Below, in pieces: positions 16,942 to 26,212 of a stretch of 64,000 nt of DNA. Positions within the stretch are counted from its first letter, which is position 1. Each line of letters starts with the position of its first letter. The DNA comes from Klebsiella quasipneumoniae subsp. quasipneumoniae (GTDB lineage: Bacteria; Pseudomonadota; Gammaproteobacteria; Enterobacterales; Enterobacteriaceae). Under the pieces are notes generated by a model, which did not search any database, had not been told where the DNA came from, and saw only the letters and a list, made by a program, of their open reading frames with translations. The translations under genes were made by a program, and so were the position numbers. The stretch lies in contig NZ_CP084876.1 in assembly GCF_020525925.1 (NCBI RefSeq), positions 1,178,001 to 1,242,000 of the forward strand, read 5' to 3'.

Positions 16942-18150
16942 ATGGTGATGCACAAGGTTTCAGCAACCCCGTGCGAGGCGGGGGCCGTACAGGCGATTTT
17001 ACTGATGTTGGCGGCCCTGTTGCCGATCATGGGGACCTTGACCATGCTGCCGGTGATGCCGCTCCTGTTCGGCCATTTTGCCGCGCAGCCGCACGCCCAG
17101 CTGCTGGTGCCGATGATCATCACCATTCCGGCGGTGAGCATGGCGCTGCTGGCTCCGCTGGCGGGGAGGGTGGGCGATCGCCTGAGCCGTCGTCGCCTGC
17201 TGATTGCCGCCACTGCTCTGTACGCGGGGTTTGGCCTGCTGCCGGTGATGCTCGACGATCTGTATGCCATTCTGCTGGCGCGGCTGGTGATGGGCATCGC
17301 CGACGCCTTTATTCTTACCACCGCCAATGCGCTGATTGGCGACTACTTTGCCGGCGAGGCGCGCAGCAAATGGCTGGCGGTGCAGAGCGGCATCGGTTCG
17401 ATACTGTCGACGCTGATCGTGCTGGGCGCTGGCCTGCTGGGCACCCTGGGCTGGTATGGCCCGATCTACCTGTATGCGCTGGCGATCCCGGTCTTTATCG
17501 GCCTGTGCCTGTTCACCGCTGAGCCGGCGACCCGCCGTCGCGCGGACAGCGTCGCTGACGAGGAGCCTGTCGCTTTTCCAGGGCGCAAAATGGCGACGAT
17601 CGGCCTGATTACCCTCGCCAGCGCAATCCTCTACTTTCTCGAGCCGCTGCAGATAAGCCAGGTGTTCAGTCAGCTCGGGCTGACCTCCAGCAGCCAGATC
17701 GGCATCGCCACCGCCGTTGCGGGCATTGGCGTGCCGCTGGGCGCCTGGCTGTATGGCCGCAGCGCCAGGCAGCGTGTCGACAGGCAGTTTTTCCTTTTTT
17801 ACGCCATTTTTGGCCTCGGTCTGCTGTTTATCGCCGTGGCCCACAATCCGCTGGCCGGCGTGGCGGCAGCATTCGTCGCGCAGGTTGGTAACGGAATGCT
17901 GATCCCTCTGATGCTGGCCTGGATGTTGGAAGCCCTGCCGGCGCCGCACCGGGCGACGGGGATCGGCATCTGGCACACCTTCTTTTTCCTCGGCATGTTC
18001 ATCAGCCCGGTTCTGATGACCTTGCTGAACGGCATGACCGGCAGTATGCAGGACAGCCTGCTGCTGTTTGCGCTGCTGACGCTGGCTATCGCCGGCGCGA
18101 CGGGTATCGCCAGCGCCCGGATGGGGGGCCGCCGCGCGCTGGCTCGTTAA
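16942..18150 (+). CDS. MFS transporter
   Basis: 402 residues with about twelve hydrophobic segments. The loop between helices 2 and 3 reads GRVGDRLSRRRLL, the MFS signature. It is a proton-driven carrier in the inner membrane, probably a drug:H+ antiporter-type or aromatic-acid importer. It is separated from the ring-cleavage operon by 223 bases that hold GCAATCGC at 16772-16779 and AT-rich promoter-like sequence. With the porin that follows, it likely moves the pathway's substrate. Direction of transport cannot be told. Confidence 0.87.
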   Translation: MVMHKVSATPCEAGAVQAILLMLAALLPIMGTLTMLPVMPLLFGHFAAQPHAQLLVPMIITIPAVSMALLAPLAGRVGDRLSRRRLLIAATALYAGFGLLPVMLDDLYAILLARLVMGIADAFILTTANALIGDYFAGEARSKWLAVQSGIGSILSTLIVLGAGLLGTLGWYGPIYLYALAIPVFIGLCLFTAEPATRRRADSVADEEPVAFPGRKMATIGLITLASAILYFLEPLQISQVFSQLGLTSSSQIGIATAVAGIGVPLGAWLYGRSARQRVDRQFFLFYAIFGLGLLFIAVAHNPLAGVAAAFVAQVGNGMLIPLMLAWMLEALPAPHRATGIGIWHTFFFLGMFISPVLMTLLNGMTGSMQDSLLLFALLTLAIAGATGIASARMGGRRALAR

Positions 18151-18178
18151 TTTCACCTGACGACATAATTACCACACG

Positions 18179-18198
18179 CCCGCCGGTCTCCCGGCGGG
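18179..18198 (+). terminator. Hairpin after the MFS gene
   Basis: CCCGCCGG / CCGGCGGG, an 8-bp perfect stem with a 4-base loop, 28 bases past the MFS stop codon. A purine stretch rather than a U-run follows, so it may stabilise mRNA instead of terminating. Confidence 0.35.
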
Positions 18199-18347
18199 AA
18201 GGGGAGGCCATTATTTAGAAAAAGCGTACACCTTATTTAGCGTTAACTTTCAGCCTAATTAATCCCTGTAAATAAACGTATTGTGACTAATTTATTTTTC
18301 ACGATATGGCGCATCTTACCTGCAAAAAATAAAAATGAGGGTTTATT

Positions 18348-19658
18348 ATGAGTCTCTGCTGTACCGACGTAAGTAAGAAAATAGTGTTTCCACTTTCGGC
18401 GCTGACGCTGGCGATATTCTCCAGTACCGCGCTGGCCGATACCTGGACCTGTGAGCAACTGGATAAACTGAATACCCGCTCCGCGCAGGTCGTCAGCCCT
18501 CCGTCGACCTGCGAATCGCTCATCGGCGATATTGGCGGCTTTCGCAGCGCGCTGGCCGACCGCGGGTGGGGCGTCCAGTTAAGCTGGAACCCGATGGTGA
18601 TGTACGATCTGAAAGGCCAGTCCGCCGACCCGCAACAATATGCCGGGCAGAATTTTACCTGGTCGCAAAATATGTCGCTGAACGTCACCTACGATTTAAG
18701 CCGAATTGGTTTTAGCAAAGACGCGCAATTTACTTTTTCTCCCCAGTGGGCGACCTCTAATTATCATGATAGCTATCCGGAACTGCATAATATTGCGGTG
18801 CTGGCGGTGAACCAGCCCTTATTAAACGGCCAGCTGGAACTGCAGTATGGTTTTTATCCGTTAATTCGTCAGTTTTACGGCATGGTGCTGGGGGGGAACT
18901 CCTCGTCAGCCGCGCTGGGGCCGACCAGCGTGATCCCGGTGCAGGTGGGGATCAGCCTCAACGCGCCGACGCCGACCTTCACCGCCATCGTCCGCGACAG
19001 CGATAAGAAGTTCTATAACAACTTTGCCGTCAGCCGCAGTATGTCGCCTGCCGGACATCTCGACGACGTGGAGCAGAACCCCTCGGGGCTGAAATGGCAC
19101 GTCGATGGCGCCAACCCGATCCTGGTTAATGAGTTTGGCTTTAAGCAGGCGGCGGGCGAGTCGCAGCGATCGCTGTGGTTCCGCGCCGGGGCTATCTATA
19201 ACACCTCGCACTACCAGTATTTTGACCAGCCCGGCGACAGCAGTAGTAACTATGCGTTCTACGTCGCCAACACCATGCAGCTGACCCAGCCGAAAAAAGG
19301 GCTTCCGCTGGGGCTGTATCTCGATGTGAAAGCGGACTACGCGCCGGACGATCGCAATGCTTACACCAGCGACTTTCAGGTGACCTTCTTTGACATCGGC
19401 CTGTTTCCGGGCCGCGAGCAGGATATGACCTCGCTGGGCTACACCCGCTCCTTTATCAGTAAAAAGTTCCGCGATTATGTCGGCGAGGCGGGGATGGAAG
19501 CGCCGCAGAGCATCAACGCCATCTCCCTGTCGCACGCCCTGCGCGTGACGAAAGGTATTTACTGGATCAACGGTATCACCTGGCAGGATAACCCGACGCT
19601 GGTGCCGAAGCATGAGTCGGCGGTCCTCTGGCAGTCCTCGATGTACTGGAACTTCTGA
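18348..19658 (+). CDS. OprB-family carbohydrate-selective porin
   Basis: 436 residues with a signal peptide (KKIVFPLSALTLAIFSSTALA, cleaved before DTWTCEQ) and a beta-strand-rich body ending in an aromatic residue (SSMYWNF), as outer-membrane barrels do. Two Cys (WTCEQL and STCESL) lie near the mature start, as in OprB porins of Pseudomonas that admit glucose and related sugars. It lies between the aromatic cluster and the GH3 glycosidase, so a sugar-bearing aromatic (a glycoside) is an attractive substrate. Terminator follows at 19684. Confidence 0.88.
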   Translation: MSLCCTDVSKKIVFPLSALTLAIFSSTALADTWTCEQLDKLNTRSAQVVSPPSTCESLIGDIGGFRSALADRGWGVQLSWNPMVMYDLKGQSADPQQYAGQNFTWSQNMSLNVTYDLSRIGFSKDAQFTFSPQWATSNYHDSYPELHNIAVLAVNQPLLNGQLELQYGFYPLIRQFYGMVLGGNSSSAALGPTSVIPVQVGISLNAPTPTFTAIVRDSDKKFYNNFAVSRSMSPAGHLDDVEQNPSGLKWHVDGANPILVNEFGFKQAAGESQRSLWFRAGAIYNTSHYQYFDQPGDSSSNYAFYVANTMQLTQPKKGLPLGLYLDVKADYAPDDRNAYTSDFQVTFFDIGLFPGREQDMTSLGYTRSFISKKFRDYVGEAGMEAPQSINAISLSHALRVTKGIYWINGITWQDNPTLVPKHESAVLWQSSMYWNF

Positions 19659-19683
19659 CACCGATCGCCTCAGGCTTTTAACC

Positions 19684-19721
19684 CCGCCCGCCGGTACGCT
19701 GCCGCCGGGCGGTTTTTTTTT
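19684..19721 (+). terminator. Intrinsic terminator of the OprB gene
   Basis: CCGCCCG pairs with CGGGCGG, with a partly paired interior, followed by nine T residues, 25 bases after the porin stop codon. This is a classic rightward intrinsic terminator. Confidence 0.75.
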
Positions 19722-19744
19722 CGCGAATCGGCTGGCGCAGGAAT

Positions 19745-19779
19745 AAAAAAAGAGGGCCGGCATGTTGCCGACCCTCTTT
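19745..19779 (-). terminator. Intrinsic terminator of the GH3 gene
   Basis: Read leftward, AAAGAGGG..CGGC pairs with GCCG..CCCTCTTT with one wobble, followed by a run of seven T. It lies just past the stop codon of the leftward GH3 gene and faces the OprB terminator. Confidence 0.75.
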
Positions 19780-19794
19780 GACATCGATCCGGGC

Positions 19795-22239
19795 TTAGCC
19801 CCGGTGGCTGATTTTCCCGTCGGGAGTCAGCACGAAATCGAAGGTTGCCCGGATATCGTCGCTGGCGAAACCCACCGCCAGCTGCCAGGGGCCGCTGGCC
19901 AGGCGCCATTCCTGGGCTGGCACCTGCCAGCGCTGCAGCGCGTGACGCGGCAGGGCAAGGGTCAGGGCGACTTCCTCGTGCGCCGGGACGCTGACCGCCG
20001 CAAACTCCGCCAGCGCCGACCAGGCCGTCTCCGGCCCCCGCAGGTAGAGCTGGACCACTGCTTTTCCGGCGCGGGCGGCGCGGTTTTCCAGCCGGCAGCG
20101 CAGCTGCAGAGCGTCCACCTCGTCGCCTGTCAGCGCGGCGGCGCTCAGGGTGATATCGGCATACCCCAGACCGTGACCAAAGGCCCAGGCGGCGGGGCGT
20201 TCGCGGGCGTTAAACCAGCGATAGCCCACCTGCTGGCGCTCGTGGTACCAGAGGTCCCCTGCGGCGTCCGGCGTCAGGCTGCGCACCGGATAGTCGTCCA
20301 GACGCTGGGCGAAGGTCACCGGCAGGCGACCGCCAGGCTCACGATCCCCGGCCAGCACCGAGGCCAGCGCCGGGCCAAACTCCTGGCCCGGATACCAGAC
20401 GACCATGACCGCCGCCGCGTCGGCGAGACACCCGGTATCCACCGGATGGGCGACGTTGAGCACCACCACCGTCCGCGGATTCGCCGCGCAGACGGCGCGG
20501 ATCAGGGCGACCTGATGCGCCGGCAGCGCGGTAGCGTCCCGGTCGATGCTCTCCAGACCGGCATCGGCCGTTTCCCCGATCACCAGCACCACGCTGTCGG
20601 CCGCCCGGGCATGGTCGACCGCCTGCTGCAGCAGGTCGATGGTTTGCGGGGGCTGGCAGCCGAACCAGATGCCGTGGGCGATACTGCTGCCCAGCGCCAT
20701 CTCGGCCCGGAAGGTCAGGGTTTCCCCCGCCTGCAGCGGGAAGTCGAGACGGATATGCGGGGCTTGCATCAGCTTGCCCATGATATCCCCCTCCAGCGCC
20801 TCGCCGTTAAAGGTCGCCATGCGCTCGCCGTTCAGCTGCAGGGCGATCTCCCCGGTGCCGCCGATCCAGAAGCCGTAGCGGCCGCTCACCGGCGCGGTGA
20901 ACTGGCAGCTTACCGTCACGGTGGCGCGTTCGGTCAGGCGCAGCATGTCGCCGACGCCCGGCATATCGCGGAACCAGATCAGCGAGGAGGCGTCGCGCAC
21001 CTCCTGATGAACCACGCCCCCGTCGGCGGTGGCGTAGGCAACGTCCAGGCCGCGCTCGCCGGCGGCGGTGCGCAGCGGCAGATGATGCAGAGGCGGGATG
21101 CGGTAATCGCTCTCCACCCCCTGGGCATAGCTTATTTCGACCCCTGCGGCGGAAAAGCGCTGGCGAATGGCCTCCAGAGGAGAGATCAGCCCCGGCATCA
21201 GCGCCACTCTGGCAAAGGTCCCGCCCTGGAAGCAGGGCGTCGTGGCGTTGGGGCCAATCACCGCCAGCCGCTGTCCCGCCTGCGCGGCGAGGGGCAGCAG
21301 CCGCTGGCGATTGTGCAGCAGGACAAACCCCGCCGCCGCCGCCTCTTCGAGGGTGTGACGCCGCTGCGCCTCGGCGGCGGCAGAGCCATCCCAGGGCAGG
21401 GGATGGCTGACCCGTTCGGCCAGCCGCGCCAGCCGGATGGCGGCATCGTCCAGCCGCCGGGCGTCGCTGTCGGTGTCCATCAGCGCGGGCAGCAGGCGCT
21501 CGCCCATATGGCGGGCCGGGCCCGGCATCTCCAGATCCAGCCCGGCGCGGAAGCTGGCCGGGCCGTTCTGGGTGCCGAACCAGTCGGACATCACCAGCCC
21601 GTCCCAGCCGAGATCGCGCTTCAGCCACTGGCTGATGGCCTGATGCTGCTCGGCGCAATAGATCCCGTTCACCCGGTTATAGGCGGTCAGCATGCCCCAG
21701 ACGCCGCGGCTGGCCGCCACTTCGAACGGCCAGAAATAGACTTCGCGCAGGGTGGCTTCATCGACAACCACGTTCATGGTCCGCCGATCGGTTTCCGAAT
21801 CATTGCAGACCATATGCTTGACGATGCAGCCCACCCCCTGACGCTGGACGCCGTCGATCCACGCCGCGCCGAGCTCGGCGATATGCCGCGGGTCTTCGCC
21901 GAAAAGCTCAAACGCGCGGCCGGCAAGGGGGCTGCGCAACAGGTTCAGGTTAGGCGCCAGCAGCGCCTGCGTTCCGGTGCGCAGCGCCTCCTCGCCGATG
22001 ACGCCGCCAACCCGGCTGACCAGCTGGCGGTCCCAGCTGGCGCCAAGCGCCAGCCCGCAGGGGCTGAGCAGGGCAATATCCCGCTCGTCAACCCGGCCGC
22101 CGGTGATCCCCATCGGGCCGTCGGACAGGGTGACTGAACCCAGCGTGGAGTGGGGGATAGGGTGGGTGGACCACATCCCCATCCCGGCGGTGAGCCGCGC
22201 TTTTTCGGCAACGCTAAGCGACAGACTGAGCGCAGGCAT
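19795..22239 (-). CDS. Glycoside hydrolase family 3 beta-glucosidase with PA14 domain
   Basis: About 814 residues. The N-terminal TIM-barrel GH3 domain carries the nucleophile Asp in DGLVMSDWFG and the conserved VKHMVCND segment. The middle has a PA14-like insertion (about 390-530, with YGFWIGGTGEIALQLNGE). The C-terminal alpha/beta domain and fibronectin-III-like domain follow (ending FDFVLTPDGK). No signal peptide is seen, so it should act in the cytoplasm on imported glycosides. Start is set at the third nearby ATG, eight bases after GGAG, giving a 26-base overlap with the flavin reductase gene. PA14-bearing GH3 enzymes often cleave plant aryl-glucosides. Confidence 0.9.
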   Translation of the reverse strand: MPALSLSLSVAEKARLTAGMGMWSTHPIPHSTLGSVTLSDGPMGITGGRVDERDIALLSPCGLALGASWDRQLVSRVGGVIGEEALRTGTQALLAPNLNLLRSPLAGRAFELFGEDPRHIAELGAAWIDGVQRQGVGCIVKHMVCNDSETDRRTMNVVVDEATLREVYFWPFEVAASRGVWGMLTAYNRVNGIYCAEQHQAISQWLKRDLGWDGLVMSDWFGTQNGPASFRAGLDLEMPGPARHMGERLLPALMDTDSDARRLDDAAIRLARLAERVSHPLPWDGSAAAEAQRRHTLEEAAAAGFVLLHNRQRLLPLAAQAGQRLAVIGPNATTPCFQGGTFARVALMPGLISPLEAIRQRFSAAGVEISYAQGVESDYRIPPLHHLPLRTAAGERGLDVAYATADGGVVHQEVRDASSLIWFRDMPGVGDMLRLTERATVTVSCQFTAPVSGRYGFWIGGTGEIALQLNGERMATFNGEALEGDIMGKLMQAPHIRLDFPLQAGETLTFRAEMALGSSIAHGIWFGCQPPQTIDLLQQAVDHARAADSVVLVIGETADAGLESIDRDATALPAHQVALIRAVCAANPRTVVVLNVAHPVDTGCLADAAAVMVVWYPGQEFGPALASVLAGDREPGGRLPVTFAQRLDDYPVRSLTPDAAGDLWYHERQQVGYRWFNARERPAAWAFGHGLGYADITLSAAALTGDEVDALQLRCRLENRAARAGKAVVQLYLRGPETAWSALAEFAAVSVPAHEEVALTLALPRHALQRWQVPAQEWRLASGPWQLAVGFASDDIRATFDFVLTPDGKISHRG

Positions 22240-22837
22240 CGGCATGTCTCCGTAAGGGGGCATCGGGGGCGAAGGCCAGCGCTTGTTCGGCTACGGTGGC
22301 CAGCGCGCGCTGGACCGCGTCGTCGGTGCAGCGGCCCTCGCTGTCGAACAGCGACACGCCGGCGGTGTTGAGGGTCACCCCCAGCGGAGTCGGCCAGCCG
22401 CGCAGGGCGTGAACGATCCCACGCATGGCGCCGAGGGTGGTGTTGCAACCCTGCCAGCCGGCGGCGGTGACGATGCAGCCCACCGCCCGGCCATCAAGAT
22501 AGACCCGGCTGTCGCCGCGCAAATCTTCCAGCAGGTCGATGGCGTTCTTCACCAGACCAGACACCCCGCCGTGGTAGCCCGGCGAGGCCAGCAGAATGCC
22601 GTCGGCCTGGCGCACGGCGTCGACAAACGCCGTTTCCTGCGGCGTGCGGGTGGTGACTTCCGGGTTAAACGGCGGCAGGGCCGCCAGTTCAGCGCCGCCG
22701 AACAGCTGGGTCTGCGCGCCGAGCGTGCGGGCGTGGGCCAGCGCGGCGGCGAGGGCGCGCTCGGTGCTGGAGCCCGGGCGGGTGGTGCCGCCGATGCCGA
22801 TCAGCAGCGGTGGGCGTGAGAAAGCAGGTTTATTCAT
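22214..22837 (-). CDS. NADPH-dependent FMN reductase family protein
   Basis: 207 residues with a flavodoxin-like fold: phosphate-binding loop GIGGTTRPGSSTERAL at the start and SPGYHGGVSGLVKNAIDLL, the isoalloxazine-binding segment of the family. Start at MNKPAF with GGGAG eight bases upstream; the open frame upstream of it is not needed. It lies between the luciferase-like oxidoreductase (20 bases upstream) and the GH3 gene (overlapping). It probably supplies reduced FMN to the luciferase-like enzyme as a two-component monooxygenase. Confidence 0.88.
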   Translation of the reverse strand: MNKPAFSRPPLLIGIGGTTRPGSSTERALAAALAHARTLGAQTQLFGGAELAALPPFNPEVTTRTPQETAFVDAVRQADGILLASPGYHGGVSGLVKNAIDLLEDLRGDSRVYLDGRAVGCIVTAAGWQGCNTTLGAMRGIVHALRGWPTPLGVTLNTAGVSLFDSEGRCTDDAVQRALATVAEQALAFAPDAPLRRHADACAQSVA

Positions 22838-22857
22838 AGCAGGATCTCCCGGTCGGA

Positions 22858-23952
22858 TTAGCGAAAGCGCGGCAGGATCTGGTCCGCAAACAACGAGATC
22901 GACTGCTGGCTCAGGCGCAGGCGCTCCTCGGTCAGCGGGCCGTTGGTGAAGCCGAGCAGCACGTTGCCGATGCCCAGCTGCTGATGGCGTTCCAGCTCCT
23001 CGGCGACGGTCTCCGGGCTGCCGTACAGGCACCAGGTTTTGATCCACTCTTCGCTGAAACAGTCCGGATGGCGGTGCAGCGTAACGCCGCTGAACTCTTC
23101 CGCCCGCTTGTTGTACTCATATTCCCGGTCGATGGCCTGCTGGTACCAGCCCATGATCTGCAGCATCTCTTCGCGGGCCTGCTCGTCGGTGGGGGCGATA
23201 TGGACGCACTGCCAGGTGTGGGTGGTCCACGAGAGGCAGTGGTTCACCACCTCGTCGCTATGGCCGGCGTTGAGCAGGGCATCGCGGTAGCGGGTGAAAT
23301 AGTGGGTCAGCTGGCCAAACGGATCGTTGCTGGCCGGGATCGGCGGAGTAAACGCGGGAATAAAGGCCGGCCAGCCGTTATCGGCGGCGCGCTGCATGCT
23401 GGTTTCACGCAGCGCCACCGGCATAATGCGGTTGAACGGTTTTTGCCAGGGGGCAGGAACGATGCGCTGGACTACCGCGCCCTTATAGTGGCCGGTTTCG
23501 AAAATGATCGGATCGTCTTCAATATTTTTCTCCCACAGCCGCTGGACCAGATCGAGGTTCTCCTGCAGCAGGCTGGAGGCGTCCTTGTAGTTCACGCCAA
23601 AGCCGATCATCTCTTCCGGCGTGGTGCCGCTGCCGATGCCCACCAGCAGGCGGCCTTCGGTGAGTTGATCCAGCAGGTTAACGCGCTCGGCGAAGCGCAC
23701 CGGGTGGTGCAGCGGGACGGTGGTCACCGACATGCCGAAGTGGATCTTTTTCAGCTGGCCGGCCAGGTAAGCGGCGAAGACAAACGGATCGCTGGACATC
23801 GGCGCATAGCCGGTGAAGTGATGGTCTGGCATAAAGACCGCATCGAAGCCGCGATCTTCGGCCTGGCGCGCATGATCGATCAGCGACTGCATGACAAAAC
23901 GATCCTGCTCGGGGGCGGTGGAACGGCCGACGAGGAAAACAGAGAAACGCAT
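22858..23952 (-). CDS. Luciferase-like (LLM) flavin-dependent oxidoreductase
   Basis: 364 residues of the bacterial luciferase-like TIM-barrel family: DAVFMPDHHFTGYAP near residue 45, GMSVTTVPLHHPVRFAERV, then GRLLVGIGSGTTPEEM. These enzymes take reduced FMN from a partner reductase and insert oxygen. It is first in a three-gene leftward operon with the FMN reductase and the GH3 glucosidase. It is divergent from a TetR regulator across a 178-base region holding a strong palindrome. The oxygenated substrate could be the aglycone or a linker, which is inference. Confidence 0.9.
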   Translation of the reverse strand: MRFSVFLVGRSTAPEQDRFVMQSLIDHARQAEDRGFDAVFMPDHHFTGYAPMSSDPFVFAAYLAGQLKKIHFGMSVTTVPLHHPVRFAERVNLLDQLTEGRLLVGIGSGTTPEEMIGFGVNYKDASSLLQENLDLVQRLWEKNIEDDPIIFETGHYKGAVVQRIVPAPWQKPFNRIMPVALRETSMQRAADNGWPAFIPAFTPPIPASNDPFGQLTHYFTRYRDALLNAGHSDEVVNHCLSWTTHTWQCVHIAPTDEQAREEMLQIMGWYQQAIDREYEYNKRAEEFSGVTLHRHPDCFSEEWIKTWCLYGSPETVAEELERHQQLGIGNVLLGFTNGPLTEERLRLSQQSISLFADQILPRFR

Positions 23953-23993
23953 AGCAACTCCTGGGTTGTGTGGTGGTTGTTATTATTAAATAG

Positions 23994-24015
23994 AACTAGA
24001 ATTATGATTCTAGTT
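23994..24015. promoter_or_regulatory. 22-bp palindrome, candidate TetR operator
   Basis: AACTAGAAT-TATG-ATTCTAGTT is a perfect 9-4-9 inverted repeat in the divergent region between the luciferase-like operon and the TetR gene. Size, symmetry and location fit a TetR-dimer operator controlling both directions. Binding is inferred. Confidence 0.6.
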
Positions 24016-24130
24016 GTTTATCAAAGAATGAAAATGACCGCCATCACACTTTTGCCACATCGCCGACGGGGGAGTCGGGTGGGCAATTTGCAGCGTGGTC
24101 GCTAACTGCAATACACTGCGGGGGTTTTCT

Positions 24131-24799
24131 ATGGATAAAGAGGTGAGAACTGCGATGACCGATCTTCCCGCGATGCGCCAGCCGAAACAGGACCGGAGCC
24201 GGGTGGCGCTGGAGCGGCTGATGGCCGCCAGCCGTGAAATCCTGCATGAAGGCACCTTTGAGCTGCTGACCATTGCTGAAATCAGTAAACGCTCGGGCGT
24301 TTCTGTCGGCTCGATCTATGCCCGCTTCGGCGGCAAAGAAGATCTGTTTATCGCCGTCATGATGGAGGTGATGCAGGAGCTGGACGCCGAATGGCAGCAG
24401 CTGATCCAGCAGCTGCACGCGCGCAATCTGCCGCTGCGCCAGCGGCTTCCGGCGCTGATGGATGTCCAGGCGGAGTATCTGCGTCGCCATGCCGGGATCC
24501 TGCGGCCGTTTATGGCGCGGGCGGATGATGAGCGCGTGGCGGGGATTGGTAAAGCCGCTTACCAGAAAAATGAGCAGACCTTTATCGACCAGCTGCTCGA
24601 CGCCGCGGCGGAGATCCGCCACCCGGAGCCAGAGCAGGCCGCCCGCTTCTGCTTTACGGTTTCGTATGCCGCGCTGGCGCGCTTCCTCGGCCTGGGGTCG
24701 GCGGCAGAAGCCGCCGGCGAGGGCGACTGGGAACAGCTCAAACGCCATCTGGGCATGATGTGTCTGAGCTATCTGGTTACCCCCGTCGAGGCGGGCTAA
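24131..24799 (+). CDS. TetR/AcrR family transcriptional regulator
   Basis: About 222 residues from ATG 24131; other in-frame ATGs at 24095 and 24155 are possible. The N-terminal helix-turn-helix reads LLTIAEISKRSGVSVGSIYARFGGKEDLF, the hallmark TetR DNA-binding region. The C-terminal half is the ligand-binding helical domain. It probably represses the leftward luciferase/FMN reductase/GH3 operon through the 23994-24015 palindrome and may respond to a pathway compound. It ends 11 bases from the end of the convergent MFS gene. Confidence 0.92.
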   Translation: MDKEVRTAMTDLPAMRQPKQDRSRVALERLMAASREILHEGTFELLTIAEISKRSGVSVGSIYARFGGKEDLFIAVMMEVMQELDAEWQQLIQQLHARNLPLRQRLPALMDVQAEYLRRHAGILRPFMARADDERVAGIGKAAYQKNEQTFIDQLLDAAAEIRHPEPEQAARFCFTVSYAALARFLGLGSAAEAAGEGDWEQLKRHLGMMCLSYLVTPVEAG

Positions 24800-24810
24800 G
24801 CCGCGGGATT

Positions 24811-26064
24811 TTACTTCGCTAACTGCCAGGCGCTGGCCTGCTTGTGCTGACGCAGGCGCTGGCTATGGCGGGAGAAGGTATAAAGAAATATCGCGGCGGC
24901 CAGCACCAGCACCAGCGCCGCGATGCCGAGCGTCAGGAAGGCGCTCAGCACATCGTTCCCGGCCCGCAGGCGGATCGCGCCGACGATAATCGGGCTGACG
25001 AACATGCCCGCGAAGAAGGCCCCGGACCAGGCGCCCATCGCCCGGCCGCAGTAGGCGGGCGGAATCAACGATCCTACCCAGTAAATCATCGCATTAATCG
25101 CCATGCCGGCACCCAGCTGCTGGATGGCGGAGCCGATCCCCATGGCGATCAGCGTCCGCGATTCGCCCACCACCAGCATTCCGATCCCCATCAGGCAGAG
25201 CATGATGGCGAGCACGCGCTCCGGCGTATAGCGGCGGGAGACCAGACCGAACAGCAGCGAACCGACCGGCACGGCGAGGCTGACCAGCGACATAATCAGG
25301 CCGATACGCTGTGGGCTGGCGTTTTGCAGGGTATGAAAGGCGTTGGCGCCGTTGATGGTGTACACGTAATAAATGATGGCGCAGACAAAGGTAAGCATGC
25401 TGAGGGCGATCACTCGCGGCCACGGAAACGGATTATGCTGCGCCGCCTGGGCGGCGTGCTGTGGACGGGCCGCCTGAGCGGGTTCGAACATCCAGAAGTA
25501 CATCGCCAGAAACAGCAGGATGGCGACAAAGTAGATCATAAAGGCGCCGTTCCAGCGCAGGGCGGTCAGATAGCCGGAGCTGGCCAGCACCAGCACCGCC
25601 AGCGCCGGGCCAATCACCCCCTGCACCGTCAGCCAGAAGCGGCGCTGTTTGTCGTCAAAGTAATCGATCAGCATGGTGTTAGCGATGGTCAATACCACCG
25701 CCTCCGCCAGCCCGACGCCGAGGCGGCTGCAAAAGATGACGGTCAGGGAGGTGATGTACAGCGGCATTGTGCCGCAGATGCCATACAGCAGCGTGGCGCT
25801 GAGCAGCAGTTTGCGGCGGCCAAATTTATCCGCCAGCCAGCCGGTGCAGGGCCCGGCGATGGCGATCACCAGACCGGGCGCGGTGAGCATCAGCGGCACC
25901 AGGGTTTCGACATAAGGCACGCCGGCGAAGTGCTGGATCAGCGTCGGGACCGCCGGCGCCAGGGAAACGATCGCCAGGATGGGCAGAAAGGCGGTCAGGG
26001 CGATGATGATGCCCTGGATCGCGCCGGCTTGCGGCGCGTGGGGCGGATTCAGACTATGGCTCAC
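24811..26064 (-). CDS. MFS transporter
   Basis: 417 residues with about twelve membrane segments and the loop motif GWLADKFGRRKLLL of the major facilitator superfamily. Hydrophobic helices begin at IQGIIIALTAFLPILAIVSLAP. It is convergent with the TetR gene. 268 bases upstream lies the end of the GMC oxidase gene, which runs in the same leftward direction. Probably a carrier for the glycoside or aromatic intermediate; substrate and direction unknown. Confidence 0.88.
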   Translation of the reverse strand: MSHSLNPPHAPQAGAIQGIIIALTAFLPILAIVSLAPAVPTLIQHFAGVPYVETLVPLMLTAPGLVIAIAGPCTGWLADKFGRRKLLLSATLLYGICGTMPLYITSLTVIFCSRLGVGLAEAVVLTIANTMLIDYFDDKQRRFWLTVQGVIGPALAVLVLASSGYLTALRWNGAFMIYFVAILLFLAMYFWMFEPAQAARPQHAAQAAQHNPFPWPRVIALSMLTFVCAIIYYVYTINGANAFHTLQNASPQRIGLIMSLVSLAVPVGSLLFGLVSRRYTPERVLAIMLCLMGIGMLVVGESRTLIAMGIGSAIQQLGAGMAINAMIYWVGSLIPPAYCGRAMGAWSGAFFAGMFVSPIIVGAIRLRAGNDVLSAFLTLGIAALVLVLAAAIFLYTFSRHSQRLRQHKQASAWQLAK

Positions 26065-26212
26065 GACGTTCTCCTTTTATCGCGCGGGTCGCCTGTCGTT
26101 GGCGGCGGCGCGGTTTTTTAGTATGCAGGTCAGGGATACAGGTGGCGGCGGGAATAGCCGCGGATTTAAGAGTAGGAGCAGGAACGGCGCGGGGAAAAAT
26201 TGTGATTACGTA

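Noticed and set aside
16999..18156. Leftward open frame of 385 codons antisense to the MFS transporter at 16942
   Set aside because: Same kind of shadow frame: Gln/His/Arg-rich with no domain, while the rightward frame has MFS motif A and membrane helices.
19762..22137. Rightward open frame of 791 codons antisense to the GH3 gene
   Set aside because: It mirrors the GH3 gene, which has clear family motifs and domain order. The antisense product is low-complexity, rich in Gly, Ala, Arg, His and Gln, as expected from GC-rich third positions. No ribosome site or family feature.
24844..26121. Rightward open frame of 425 codons antisense to the MFS transporter
   Set aside because: Composition is His/Gln/Arg/Asp-rich with no hydrophobic core or motif. 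The opposite strand encodes a well-formed MFS protein.
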